From positions 1-12,164 of the forward strand of contig JAATVM010000067.1 in NCBI GenBank assembly GCA_014523495.1: a stretch of 12,164 nucleotides of DNA. The letters run 5' to 3'. This stretch comes from Nitrososphaerales archaeon TH1920. GTDB taxonomy: Archaea > Thermoproteota > Nitrososphaeria > Nitrososphaerales > Nitrososphaeraceae. Below the pieces are notes generated by a model. The model saw only the letters and a program-made list of their open reading frames with translations, was not told where the DNA came from and did not search any database. This document shows, piece by piece, positions 1 through 7,087 of the stretch (position 1 is its first letter; every line of letters begins with the position of its first letter). The position numbers and the translations under genes are program-made.

Positions 1-1362
1 AATTGTTAGTGGAATCTCTTCAAGGGCTTCTGCGAATTTTTGGATTACAATCTGTTCCTTACCAGAATATAGATAAGATCTTTCCTTAACCAACAGAGCA
101 ATGAATGATTCTACCGCACCACCTCCTGGCACTATTTTTGGCACCATTATAAAATTTCTCAAAACATAAATAGAATCAAGGATTGTACGATGAAACTCAT
201 CAAGCATCTTCTTTGAACTAGCACGCAAAAGAAATGTAATTGACTTTGGATTCCTACATCCATTAACAAACACCATTTTGTCATCACCTACCATTTTTTC
301 GTAGACCTTTGCAGCATAACCGATATCAGTGCTGCTTATCCTATCTAGATCTCTGACAACTCTGGCTCCTGTAGCCTTTTCCAGCCATAGCAAATCATTT
401 TCCTTAACCCTTTTGACACTTAAGATCCTGTTCTTGGCGAAATGATTCAAAGCAAGAGGATCTATGCCTCCACGTGAAAAAATAACATTTGCACCGGATT
501 CGATTACATTTTGAATCTTTTGAATCAAATTACGAGTTTTGGTATCAAGGAATAGTGCTACGTCGCTAGGAGCAAAAATTCTAATTTCCGCATCAGTTTT
601 CGTGCGTTCATCTTGAATATCGTTATCAATAAGCAAAATCTTCGCATTTTCAATAATTCGAGGCATTGCTGGATCATCTATTGTCTTGTCTATGACGGTT
701 CCAAGAATAAGTTCAGTTTCAGAACTGTTTCCTATTTTTTCTTCAATTTTTATATCGTCTAATTCAAGATAGCCTTTTGCAAAATCAGCAATCTTGCATA
801 CTCCATCAACAACAAGACAGGGAATCATCATCTCTTCAGTAATATGAGAAATTGCTTTTGATCTCAAACAAGTATCAACAAGGTATTCCATTATCTTTCT
901 GTCAGAATTGCTTGATTCTATAGCGATTATCCTTACAATTTCAATTGCGATCTGCAAGGCATTGTGATAACCATCTGAAATTATCGTTGGCGATATTCCC
1001 TTTTCCAACAATTCTTCTGCTTTTTCCACAAGTGCTCCGGCAAGGACCACAACTGACGTAGTACCATCGCCTACAGAGTTATCTAGCGCATTGGATGCTT
1101 CAATTATTACCTTAGCGGCTGGATGTTCTACGTCAATTTTTCTTAGGAAAGTTGCACCATCCTTAGTAACGGTCGTTTCTCCAAGAATATCAATAAACAT
1201 TTTTTCAAGTCCTCGGGGACCCAAAAAACCCTTTACAAGATCGGCAATCAATCTTGCAGCAAGAAGATTATATCTTCTGGCTTCAGTACCGTAGCTTCTC
1301 TTTACACCATTACCAAATAACTGCATATTTTTACGCTCCATGGAACGCTGATCAGAATTCAT
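1..1362 (-). CDS. Divergent group II chaperonin (thermosome) subunit, C-terminus cut by the window edge
   Basis: An ATP-driven cytosolic protein-folding chaperonin subunit that forms the double-ring thermosome. The minus strand is open without frameshift for 454 codons, and about 90 residues of the usual ~540 lie off the left edge. Order from the N-terminus: equatorial LGPRG at 48-51, TKDGAT at 66-71, ATP-binding GDGTT at 98-102 (D99), an apical segment with TDAEIRI and GANVIF, then ATGARVV. D396, in LDSIYVLR, sits at the catalytic aspartate position of the family and is followed by PGGGAVE. The last visible stretch (GKEQIVIQKFAEALEEIP) is typical of thermosomes. It is divergent: the usual RGG after the NPKAVT-like strand reads RAS at 380-382. 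I chose the ATG at 1362 because it keeps the N-terminal strand and lies about 8 nt past a predicted transcription start; M8 and M13 are alternatives. It reads away from ureA. It may be an extra paralogue rather than the main alpha or beta subunit (inference). The family is certain. Confidence 0.95.
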   Translation of the reverse strand, partial: MNSDQRSMERKNMQLFGNGVKRSYGTEARRYNLLAARLIADLVKGFLGPRGLEKMFIDILGETTVTKDGATFLRKIDVEHPAAKVIIEASNALDNSVGDGTTSVVVLAGALVEKAEELLEKGISPTIISDGYHNALQIAIEIVRIIAIESSNSDRKIMEYLVDTCLRSKAISHITEEMMIPCLVVDGVCKIADFAKGYLELDDIKIEEKIGNSSETELILGTVIDKTIDDPAMPRIIENAKILLIDNDIQDERTKTDAEIRIFAPSDVALFLDTKTRNLIQKIQNVIESGANVIFSRGGIDPLALNHFAKNRILSVKRVKENDLLWLEKATGARVVRDLDRISSTDIGYAAKVYEKMVGDDKMVFVNGCRNPKSITFLLRASSKKMLDEFHRTILDSIYVLRNFIMVPKIVPGGGAVESFIALLVKERSYLYSGKEQIVIQKFAEALEEIPLTI

Positions 1363-1414
1363 AAATTGAGATCAATTATAAATATATGACTTTATAATAA
1401 ATTCTGAATTTAGA
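1363..1414. promoter_or_regulatory. Divergent thermosome/ureA promoter with two face-to-face TATA boxes and two palindromes
   Basis: Only 52 bp separate the two divergent start codons. On the plus strand TTATAAATATA (1376-1386) is centred about 26 bp before 1407, giving ureA an ~8-nt leader. On the minus strand TTTATTATA (1401-1393) is centred about 26 bp before ~1370, giving the thermosome gene an ~8-nt leader. The boxes are a few bp apart and fire toward each other, so the two initiation complexes should overlap. Two palindromes lie on the predicted start sites: AATTGA-GA-TCAATT at 1364-1377 and TAAATTC-T-GAATTTA at 1398-1412. They are operator candidates. Boxes and palindromes are seen directly; start sites and regulation are inferred from archaeal spacing rules. 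Confidence 0.6.
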
Positions 1415-1717
1415 ATGTTTCTTTCCCCACGAGACATTGATAAGTTATACATTTTTATTAGCGCAGAGGTTGCACGAAAAAGAAAAACAAGAGGTTTGAA
1501 ACTCAATTATTCTGAATCGGTAGCACTAATATCAGATCACATTCTTGAGGGTGCACGAGATGGCAGGTCAGTTTCTGAACTTATGAAATCTGGAAGACAT
1601 GTGTTACAGAAGGATGATGTATTACCCGGCGTACCGGAATTGGTACAAAGTGTCCAGGTAGAAGCAACCTTTGACGATGGTACCAAACTAGTGACCGTTC
1701 ACAATCCTATTGTATGA
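1415..1717 (+). CDS. ureA: Urease subunit gamma
   Basis: The small structural subunit of urease (EC 3.5.1.5), which assembles with UreB and UreC into the cytosolic enzyme that hydrolyses urea to ammonia and carbamate. At 100 residues it has the normal length, and family motifs run end to end: LSPRDIDKL at the N-terminus, RGLKLNY, SVALISDHILEGARDG, a VSELM-GRHVL segment, then VQVEATFDDGTKLVTVHNPIV at the C-terminus. The ATG at 1415 is the natural start because MxLxPRxxDKL is the family N-terminus. No Shine-Dalgarno sequence precedes it, which fits the near-leaderless transcript predicted from the TATA box at 1376-1386. It is the first gene of the ureABC unit, and ureB begins 19 nt after its stop. 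UreA and UreB are separate genes here, not fused as in Helicobacter. Confidence 0.98.
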   Translation: MFLSPRDIDKLYIFISAEVARKRKTRGLKLNYSESVALISDHILEGARDGRSVSELMKSGRHVLQKDDVLPGVPELVQSVQVEATFDDGTKLVTVHNPIV

Positions 1718-1736
1718 ATTATGGAACAAGTAAAAC

Positions 1737-2105
1737 ATGATCCCCGGTGAATATTTTTTATCCAAGAATCCAATACTGGCAAACGTGGGAAGAAAAACAA
1801 TAAAAATTAATGTGGCAAATACTGGCGACAGGCCTATTCAGGTAGGCTCTCATACACATTTTTTCGAAACAAACAAAGCCTTAATGTTTCAAAGGAGCAA
1901 AACATTCGGGTTTCACCTAAATATTCCATCAGGAACGTCCCTGCGGTTTGAACCGGGTGATTCAAGAATGGTAGAATTGACCGAATACGGTGGGAAAAAA
2001 ATAGTTTTTGGTTTTAACAGTCTTGTTAATGGTAAACTATCAAATAAACAGAAAGAAATATCTCTTTTGAAGTTAAAGAAAGAAGGCTACTTGGAATCAA
2101 AATAG
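1737..2105 (+). CDS. ureB: Urease subunit beta
   Basis: The second small structural subunit of urease, which packs against UreC and helps hold the enzyme complex together. The start MIPGEYFL is the classic UreB N-terminus. It is followed by VANTGDRPIQVGSHTHFFE (residues about 26-44), a fully typical core, then LNIPSGTSLRFEPGDSR and VFGFNSLVNGKL. At 122 residues it is longer than the ~100-106 of Klebsiella-type UreB. The extra ~20 residues are lysine-rich and end in KLKKEGYLESK. As I recall, Sporosarcina-type UreB proteins have a similar tail (NKELILQRAKELGY), so this is a known form of the subunit rather than a fusion. An ATG at 1721 upstream is in another frame. ureC starts 2 nt after the stop, so translation is probably coupled. 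Confidence 0.98.
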   Translation: MIPGEYFLSKNPILANVGRKTIKINVANTGDRPIQVGSHTHFFETNKALMFQRSKTFGFHLNIPSGTSLRFEPGDSRMVELTEYGGKKIVFGFNSLVNGKLSNKQKEISLLKLKKEGYLESK

Positions 2106-2107
2106 AC

Positions 2108-3826
2108 ATGGTTCTAAAAATTCCTAGAAAACAATATGTGGAGCTGTACGGACCCACAAAGGGAGACAAAGTTAGACTTGGAGATACAGATCTTATCATA
2201 GAGATCGAAAAGGATCTGATAACTTATGGTGACGAACTTGTTTTTGGCGGTGGCAAGAGCATCAGAGATGGAATGGGACAGGCAAGTGGGATAGAAAGCA
2301 AAAATTCCCTGGATCTTGTGATTACAAACACAATACTTATGGATCCGTTGATGGGTATTATAAAGACAGATATTGGTATCAAAAATGGATTAATTTTAGG
2401 AATTGGTAAGGCTGGAAATCCCAATGTGATGGATGGAGTATCTGATAACATGATTGTCTCTTCAAATACGGATGTTATTTCAGGCGAACACACTATCTGC
2501 ACTCCAGGAACGATTGATACTCATATACATTTTATTTCACCCCAGCAAATCGTAGAAGCAATATGTAGCGGCACTACCACAATGATAGGTGGTGGGACTG
2601 GTCCTTCTGAAGGTACTAAAGCTACGACATGTAGTTCGGGGCCATGGAATATTCATAGAATGTTAGAATCTTTGGATGATTTCCCATTGAATTTTGGATT
2701 ATTAGGAAAAGGAAATGATTCATTACAACCAGCCCTATTAGAGCAAATTAACGCAGGGGCTTGTGGTCTGAAACTTCATGAAGATTGGGGATCCACCCCA
2801 GCAACCATAGACGCCGCACTGAAGGTTGCAGATAAAACAGATACCCAAGTAGCAATCCATACTGATACCCTCAATGAATGTGGATATGTAGATGATACAA
2901 TCAAAGCAATCTCAGGTAGAACGATTCATACATATCATACGGAAGGGGCCGGTGGGGGACATGCGCCAGATATACTGAAAATTGCCGGAGAACTGAACAT
3001 TCTGCCTTCATCAACGAATCCAACAAGGCCATTTACTGTTAACACTCTTGAAGAACACCTTGACATGATGATGGTGTGCCATCATCTAAACCCTGCAATA
3101 TCAGAAGATGTGGCATTTGCTGAATCAAGGATAAGAGCCGAAACAATAGCCGCTGAAGATGTGTTGCATGATTTAGGAGCTCTTAGCATGTATTCTTCTG
3201 ATAGTCAGGCTATGGGTAGAGTTGGTGAGGTAACAACTAGAGCCTGGCAGACTGCAGATAAAATGAAAAAGATGTCAGGAAGACTAAAAGAAGAAGAAGG
3301 CAATAATGACAATCTTCGTGTCAAAAGATACCTAGCAAAGCTTACCATTAATCCTGCAATAACACATGGAATTTCAGACTATGTGGGTTCACTTCAACTA
3401 GGGAAAATGGCTGATATTGTAATGTGGACGCCACAATTTTTTGGGATAAAACCAAAGCTCATTATTAAAGGAGGTTTTATTGCATATTCTCTCATGGGAG
3501 ATCCAAACGCTTCCATTCCAACCCCAGAGCCTGTATACTATCGACCAATGTTTGGAGCCATGGGTAAAGCTAGATATTCTACCTCAGTAACATTTACTTC
3601 AAAGATGGCAATAAGAAACGGGCTTGAAAAGAAATTAGGCTTAAAGAAAAAACTATTGCCAGTGAAAAGGTGTCGCGATATATCCAAGAAAAATATGGTA
3701 TATAATAATCTGATACCTAAAATAGAAATCGATCCAGAAACTTATATTGTTAAAGTTGATGGAAAAATAGCGACTACCAAGCCTGCAAACAAGCTATCGT
3801 TGTCACGACTGTACAATCTATTTTAG
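2108..3826 (+). CDS. ureC: Urease subunit alpha, catalytic, dinickel
   Basis: The catalytic subunit of urease, an amidohydrolase-fold enzyme with a bi-nickel centre. The 572-residue length is normal. Aligned by motif to the Klebsiella enzyme with a constant offset of +5, every key residue is present: nickel ligands H139 and H141 (THIH), the carbamylated bridging lysine K222 and H224 (GLKLHEDWG), H251 (AIHTDTLNE), H277 (YHTEGAGGGH), flap cysteine C324 and catalytic H325 (MVCHHLNP), and D365 (SSDSQAMGRVGE). The N-terminus (YGPTKGDKVRLGDTDL) and the C-terminal RPMFGAMG region are also canonical, and the chain ends in LYNLF like other UreC proteins. The start ATG lies 2 nt after the ureB stop. 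Nothing suggests inactivation, so an active urease is expected. The ureABC unit appears to end here: the next gene has its own promoter 60 nt downstream. Confidence 0.99.
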   Translation: MVLKIPRKQYVELYGPTKGDKVRLGDTDLIIEIEKDLITYGDELVFGGGKSIRDGMGQASGIESKNSLDLVITNTILMDPLMGIIKTDIGIKNGLILGIGKAGNPNVMDGVSDNMIVSSNTDVISGEHTICTPGTIDTHIHFISPQQIVEAICSGTTTMIGGGTGPSEGTKATTCSSGPWNIHRMLESLDDFPLNFGLLGKGNDSLQPALLEQINAGACGLKLHEDWGSTPATIDAALKVADKTDTQVAIHTDTLNECGYVDDTIKAISGRTIHTYHTEGAGGGHAPDILKIAGELNILPSSTNPTRPFTVNTLEEHLDMMMVCHHLNPAISEDVAFAESRIRAETIAAEDVLHDLGALSMYSSDSQAMGRVGEVTTRAWQTADKMKKMSGRLKEEEGNNDNLRVKRYLAKLTINPAITHGISDYVGSLQLGKMADIVMWTPQFFGIKPKLIIKGGFIAYSLMGDPNASIPTPEPVYYRPMFGAMGKARYSTSVTFTSKMAIRNGLEKKLGLKKKLLPVKRCRDISKKNMVYNNLIPKIEIDPETYIVKVDGKIATTKPANKLSLSRLYNLF

Positions 3827-3856
3827 GTTTTCAAATCAACAATTAAAATGATAATG

Positions 3857-3864
3857 CTTATATA
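3857..3864 (+). promoter_or_regulatory. TATA box for the 84-residue protein gene
   Basis: CTTATATA lies in the 60-bp gap after ureC, centred about 26 bp before ~3886. The ATG is at 3887, so the transcript would be leaderless or nearly so. No Shine-Dalgarno sequence precedes the ATG, which agrees. This suggests the small gene can be transcribed independently of ureABC. Confidence 0.6.
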
Positions 3865-3886
3865 TTTTGCAAATACATTTTGATTT

Positions 3887-4141
3887 ATGAATCCCGTCCA
3901 CACGGAAAAAGAAGTCGAAAGTGTAGCAAAAAAAGCAACACAAGCACTTTATGGGAGCAATATTGAAGATTTTAAGATAAGAACACTTCTGCCATTTCCA
4001 ACTGAACAGAATAGAGAAGCTTGGGACACTCAAGTTACTTTCTTACTTGGTGGCCTGCAGTACACGGTTGACCTTTTGATTAATGAAAAAGACGGACAGA
4101 TAACAAGTACGAGGCTTATAGATACAATGACTCCATTATAG
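3887..4141 (+). CDS. Hypothetical protein, 84 residues, unrecognised
   Basis: I do not recognise this protein. It is predicted soluble, with no signal peptide or membrane segment. Residues about 6-22 form a charged, helix-prone stretch (EKEVESVAKKATQALYG). The second half looks like three or four beta-strands, with WDTQVTFLLGG at about 46-56, YTVDLLINEKDGQI at about 59-72 and a closing TRLIDTMTPL. A W-x-V-strand, turn, Y-x-V-strand, then a KDGxI turn is a pattern of small alpha/beta domains such as PepSY-like or GvpO-like modules, but that resemblance is weak and I would not name it. It is probably real: it has a well-placed TATA box, sensible codon use, and lies inside the urease locus between ureC and the ion permease. 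A role in urease function or regulation is only suggested by position. Confidence 0.75.
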   Translation: MNPVHTEKEVESVAKKATQALYGSNIEDFKIRTLLPFPTEQNREAWDTQVTFLLGGLQYTVDLLINEKDGQITSTRLIDTMTPL

Positions 4142-4207
4142 AATCAAATATCATTTGACTTACTAGATTTCCTGTTGAATACGCTGTAATGCGCTGTTTT
4201 CAATCAG

Positions 4208-4244
4208 TTAAAAATACAAGTAACCATTTTACCATTTTTAGAAA
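4208..4244 (+). promoter_or_regulatory. Candidate promoter elements for the ion permease
   Basis: Two TATA-like stretches precede the permease. TTAAAAATA (4208-4216) would give a start near 4238 and a ~36-nt leader. TTTTTAGAAA (4235-4244) would give a start near 4266 and an ~8-nt leader, the same geometry as the other promoters here. No Shine-Dalgarno sequence precedes the ATG at 4274, which favours the second, although the first looks more like a box. A direct CGCTGT repeat lies upstream at 4182-4187 and 4192-4197. Which element is used is not decidable by eye. Confidence 0.4.
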
Positions 4245-4273
4245 AACTCCTTCAATTCAATTACAATAAAAAT

Positions 4274-5719
4274 ATGTCCCAGACACTGATTTTAGTAAAA
4301 ACGAAAAGGCTCGTGGGACTTCTCGTTTTTGCAATTCTATCAATACTTCTTTTTGTTATTCCAGATTTAGTCGGAATTAGCATTACACTGCCTTTAAGAC
4401 TTACCTCTCTAGGTCTATTGGCAGTTTACGTCTTACTTTCTTTTGAAATAGTTCATAGAACTGCAGTTGCAATGGTAGGAGCGGCATTTGTGATACTGAT
4501 AGGCATCACCACGGGGCTCTTTAGTGCTTCTTCTAGTTTTGTCTTTGTAATCAGTGCTATTGATTTCAATACAATTGGTCTCTTATTAGGAATGATGATA
4601 ATAGTTACAATACTGGGGGAAACCGGAGTGTTTCAGTATCTTGGTATAAGGATGAGTAAAAAATCAAAGGGAAATATGTGGAAGCTGATGGTTATCCTTT
4701 GCATCTTTACTGCAACGGTTTCTATGTTTATAGATAACGTTACTACTGTTTTGTTTATGGTTCCAATAACCATATCTGTATTCAAGACTCTTAAAATATC
4801 TCCAATTCCATTCATAATTGCGCAGGTACTTGCATCAAATGTAGGAGGTACCGCAACACTAATTGGAGATCCACCCAATATACTAATTGGTTCTGCTGCA
4901 AATATAGACTTTAATTCATTTATTATCCATATGGGTCCTACCATTGCCATTTCTCTATTTGCCTCACTATTTATCCTAAAATTTCTATTTAGAAAAGATC
5001 TTGCTCAGAAACCAACCAACCTTGAAGATTTATTATCTCAAGATGAAAAGGTCCTTATCAAGAATAGATCTCTATTAAAAAAATCATTAGCTGTATTAAC
5101 TGCAGTCATTATTCTTTTTGTTATACACGGTAGTATCAATATAGAGCCTTCAATTATAGCCCTGAGTGGTGCAGGGATACTTATGATTGTGGCAAGGTCG
5201 AGACCTGAAGACATCTTGAGTCAAGTTGATTGGGCTACTCTGATCTTTCTTGCAGGTCTTTTCATTATCATTGGTGGAGCAGAAAAAGCAGGAGTAATAG
5301 ATCTGCTGTCTGCCACTGTATTACAAATTAGCGGTGGTAATCCTTGGGTACTGTTCTTCATGATTATTTGGTTATCTGCAATAGCAAGTGCTTTTATAGA
5401 CAACATTCCGTTTGCTGCTACAATGATTCCTTTGGTATTTGCCATTTACAACAATGAATCGATAGCGGCGGTCTTTGGAAGCCTCCCCATCAGTCCATTA
5501 TGGTGGGCATTATCACTTGGAGTTGGATTTGGTGGGAATGGTACAGTGATAGGTTCAAGTGCTGGTATAGTTGGCACAGGGTTGGCTGAAATAAAGGGCT
5601 ACAAAATCACCTTTAACCAATTTCTTAGAGTTGGATTTCCTTTCATGATAGCTAGTGTAGCAGTTGGCTCCATCATATTACTCATAGACACCCTGATAAG
5701 ACTCAATATCGCAGCATGA
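4274..5719 (+). CDS. ArsB/NhaD/P-protein-type ion permease (IT superfamily)
   Basis: A 481-residue polytopic membrane protein with about 11-12 hydrophobic segments and a charged cytosolic loop at about 239-270, the usual two-repeat layout of ion transporters in the ArsB/NhaD/P-protein/SLC13 superfamily. Repeat 1 has IDFNTIGLLLGMMIIV (96-111), IDN at 153-155 and the re-entrant hairpin SNVGGTATLIGDPPN (188-202). Repeat 2 has VDWATLIFLAGLF (318-330), IDN at 376-378 and the matching hairpin GFGGNGTVIGSSAG (418-431). The DPPN hairpin and the V-D/E-W-TL-F motif point to the archaeal ArsB-like and OCA2/P-protein branch. The substrate cannot be read from sequence: Na+/H+ antiport, arsenite, or an organic or inorganic anion are all possible, and no arsR or arsC gene is nearby. 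It lies between ureABC and ureEFGD on the same strand, so a role in ion or pH balance during urea hydrolysis is a reasonable but untested inference. Confidence 0.9.
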   Translation: MSQTLILVKTKRLVGLLVFAILSILLFVIPDLVGISITLPLRLTSLGLLAVYVLLSFEIVHRTAVAMVGAAFVILIGITTGLFSASSSFVFVISAIDFNTIGLLLGMMIIVTILGETGVFQYLGIRMSKKSKGNMWKLMVILCIFTATVSMFIDNVTTVLFMVPITISVFKTLKISPIPFIIAQVLASNVGGTATLIGDPPNILIGSAANIDFNSFIIHMGPTIAISLFASLFILKFLFRKDLAQKPTNLEDLLSQDEKVLIKNRSLLKKSLAVLTAVIILFVIHGSINIEPSIIALSGAGILMIVARSRPEDILSQVDWATLIFLAGLFIIIGGAEKAGVIDLLSATVLQISGGNPWVLFFMIIWLSAIASAFIDNIPFAATMIPLVFAIYNNESIAAVFGSLPISPLWWALSLGVGFGGNGTVIGSSAGIVGTGLAEIKGYKITFNQFLRVGFPFMIASVAVGSIILLIDTLIRLNIAA

Positions 5720-5751
5720 CAATTCGAATTTATTATTGGGTGTTTTGTCAT
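5716..5751. repeat. Inverted repeat spanning the permease stop codon, possible terminator hairpin
   Basis: ATGACAA (5716-5722) is repeated in inverse as TTGTCAT (5745-5751), with a 22-nt spacer that includes TTATTATTGGGTGTT. The TGA stop (5717-5719) sits in the left arm. A second, bulged pairing CAATTCGAAT / ATTCGATTG (5720-5729 with 5750-5758) competes with it. It could be a hairpin between the permease and ureE transcripts. AT-rich DNA gives such repeats by chance, so confidence is low. Confidence 0.25.
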
Positions 5752-5844
5752 TCGATTGAATTCCAAATACATCTTGCTCTACAGGTTATTTGATATGAGT
5801 AAAATGAAAATATGAGAATGTGAAAATATAGTAATATTGAAAAT

Positions 5845-5853
5845 GAGGAAGGA
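5845..5853 (+). promoter_or_regulatory. Strong Shine-Dalgarno sequence for ureE
   Basis: GAGGAAGGA ends 6 nt before the ATG at 5860. It is the clearest ribosome binding site in the window; most neighbours have none. It fixes the ureE start and implies that ureE is read from a transcript with a leader, either from its own promoter in the 140-bp gap or by read-through from the permease gene. Confidence 0.7.
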
Positions 5854-5859
5854 CAATTA

Positions 5860-6381
5860 ATGACATTGTTCCAGATCGATAAAATAATCGGAAATATTAA
5901 TTTTGACAAGAACCTAAGATCCAAATTCGAGGATATGTCAAAGAATGACAGAGTTGAAAATGTAAATATTTCACGGTTAGAGTCAGAGAGAATCAGGATG
6001 AGAAAGGTTTCTGACAGAGGAACAGAGCTTGTCCTCACATTATCTCCTGGTTCACATCTAATAGATGGAGACGTGGTATTTTTGACAGACGAAAAGATAA
6101 TAGTAGTGAGGAGAACTGTCGAGGAAGTGCTGGTAATATCTTTACACAAGGATATACCAAATGATCGGATACTAGAGGTTGCCATAAAGATTGGACATAA
6201 AATAGGTAACATGCATAGACCAATAAAAATACTTGGAGAACAAATTTTTTTACCCATACAATCAAATTCTGAATTAGAAGTTTTTGAGAAAGTCCTTTTC
6301 AGTTTTAGGAATAATCTTGATATCAGCAAGGATACTATTATTTTTGAACCAGATGAAGGTTACAACATCCATGAGCACTGA
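5860..6381 (+). CDS. ureE: Urease accessory protein UreE, nickel metallochaperone
   Basis: UreE binds nickel in the cytosol and hands it to the UreG-containing activation complex. The 173 residues follow the family's two-domain layout. An N-terminal peptide-binding domain contains the strand pattern RIRMRKVSDRGTELVLTL, LIDGDVVFLTD and IIVVRRTVEEVLVI (about 44-93). A C-terminal metal-binding domain contains KIGNMHRPIKI, in which H119 occupies the position of the invariant metal-binding histidine of the GNRH motif. The bacterial GNRHW/L reads GNMHR here, a modest divergence. The C-terminus ends in HEH (171-173), so there is no long histidine-rich tail as in Klebsiella. Nickel delivery rather than storage is the likely role. 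The start is set by a strong Shine-Dalgarno sequence. The last 11 nt overlap ureF. Confidence 0.93.
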   Translation: MTLFQIDKIIGNINFDKNLRSKFEDMSKNDRVENVNISRLESERIRMRKVSDRGTELVLTLSPGSHLIDGDVVFLTDEKIIVVRRTVEEVLVISLHKDIPNDRILEVAIKIGHKIGNMHRPIKILGEQIFLPIQSNSELEVFEKVLFSFRNNLDISKDTIIFEPDEGYNIHEH

Positions 6382-7069
6382 AATAAATATGGAAGATCTG
6401 AGTTTTCTTCAGTTATCTGATTCTTTTTTCCCTACGGGATTATATACAACATCTAATGGACTGGAATTTATTTTTCATGAGAAGAAATTGAAATCCAGAG
6501 ATGTTTTGAAATTAATAAAGATTTATCTAAAACAACAAGTAGGTCCAGGAGACTGTGTTGCCCTAGGTAATGCATATGACTGTGTTGAGAAATCCGATTT
6601 ACAGGGACTCGTAGAAGTAGATCAAATTCTTTACTCTATGCGGCTTATGGAAGAGAGTCGGAATGCAGCAGTTAGATCCGGTATTCAGTTACTTAGGTGT
6701 ACGCGATACTTTATCACTCAAAATAAGATATTAAAGCTTTACCAAAAAGCAGTAACTAATGGTCATGCATCAGGTATATATCCAGTTTCATTTGCGGTAG
6801 TATGCAAATCTCTGAATATTCCAAAACATAAGACAGGATTAATGTTGTTATATGGTTTTGTCGTGAGTGTTATTGGAGCTGCACTCCGGTTAGGCATATT
6901 GCAACATTTAGATGGTCAAAAGATAATTCACGAGCTCAAACCATTCATTTTAGTATCTGTAAATGAAAACATAGGAAAATCCCTTTCTAGTATATGGCAG
7001 TTTGCACCGGCAATTGACATAATACAGATGAAACACGAACAGATGGATTCAAGAATGTTTATTACTTGA
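6371..7069 (+). CDS. ureF: Urease accessory protein UreF
   Basis: UreF is an all-helical cytosolic scaffold that joins UreD on apo-urease and recruits UreG for nickel insertion. The reading frame is open from 6284, but the family N-terminus is LxxLQLxDSxFPTG. I therefore start at the ATG at 6371 (MSTEINMEDLSFLQL), which has GAAGGT at 6355-6360 upstream and overlaps the ureE stop by 11 nt. That gives 232 residues, the normal size. Family features in order from this start: LQLSDSFFPTGLYTTSNGLE, GPGDCVAL, GHASGIYPVSFAVV, GAALRLGILQHLDGQ and the C-terminal FAPAIDIIQMKHEQMDSRMF, which ends in the typical P-x-DI-x-M-H-E-x-x-x-SR-(L/M)-F signature. The longer form starting at 6284 would add a hydrophobic stretch read from inside ureE and is unlikely. 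The ATG at 6389 is another possible start. Confidence 0.95.
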   Translation: MSTEINMEDLSFLQLSDSFFPTGLYTTSNGLEFIFHEKKLKSRDVLKLIKIYLKQQVGPGDCVALGNAYDCVEKSDLQGLVEVDQILYSMRLMEESRNAAVRSGIQLLRCTRYFITQNKILKLYQKAVTNGHASGIYPVSFAVVCKSLNIPKHKTGLMLLYGFVVSVIGAALRLGILQHLDGQKIIHELKPFILVSVNENIGKSLSSIWQFAPAIDIIQMKHEQMDSRMFIT

Positions 7070-7087
7070 CTGAAAGTTAATTCTTGT

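Noticed and set aside
2224..2502. A 92-codon minus-strand open frame inside ureC.
   Set aside because: It is a shadow of the strongly conserved ureC frame. Similar antisense frames occur inside the permease, ureD and ClC genes.
4182..4197. Direct repeat CGCTGT-4 nt-CGCTGT upstream of the permease.
   Set aside because: Two hexamers only. There are no further copies, so neither a CRISPR array nor an operator can be supported.
6284..6370. An N-terminal extension of UreF of 29 residues with a hydrophobic stretch, as if a signal peptide.
   Set aside because: It is read from inside ureE in another frame. UreF is cytosolic, and the conserved N-terminus begins just after the ATG at 6371, which has a Shine-Dalgarno-like sequence.
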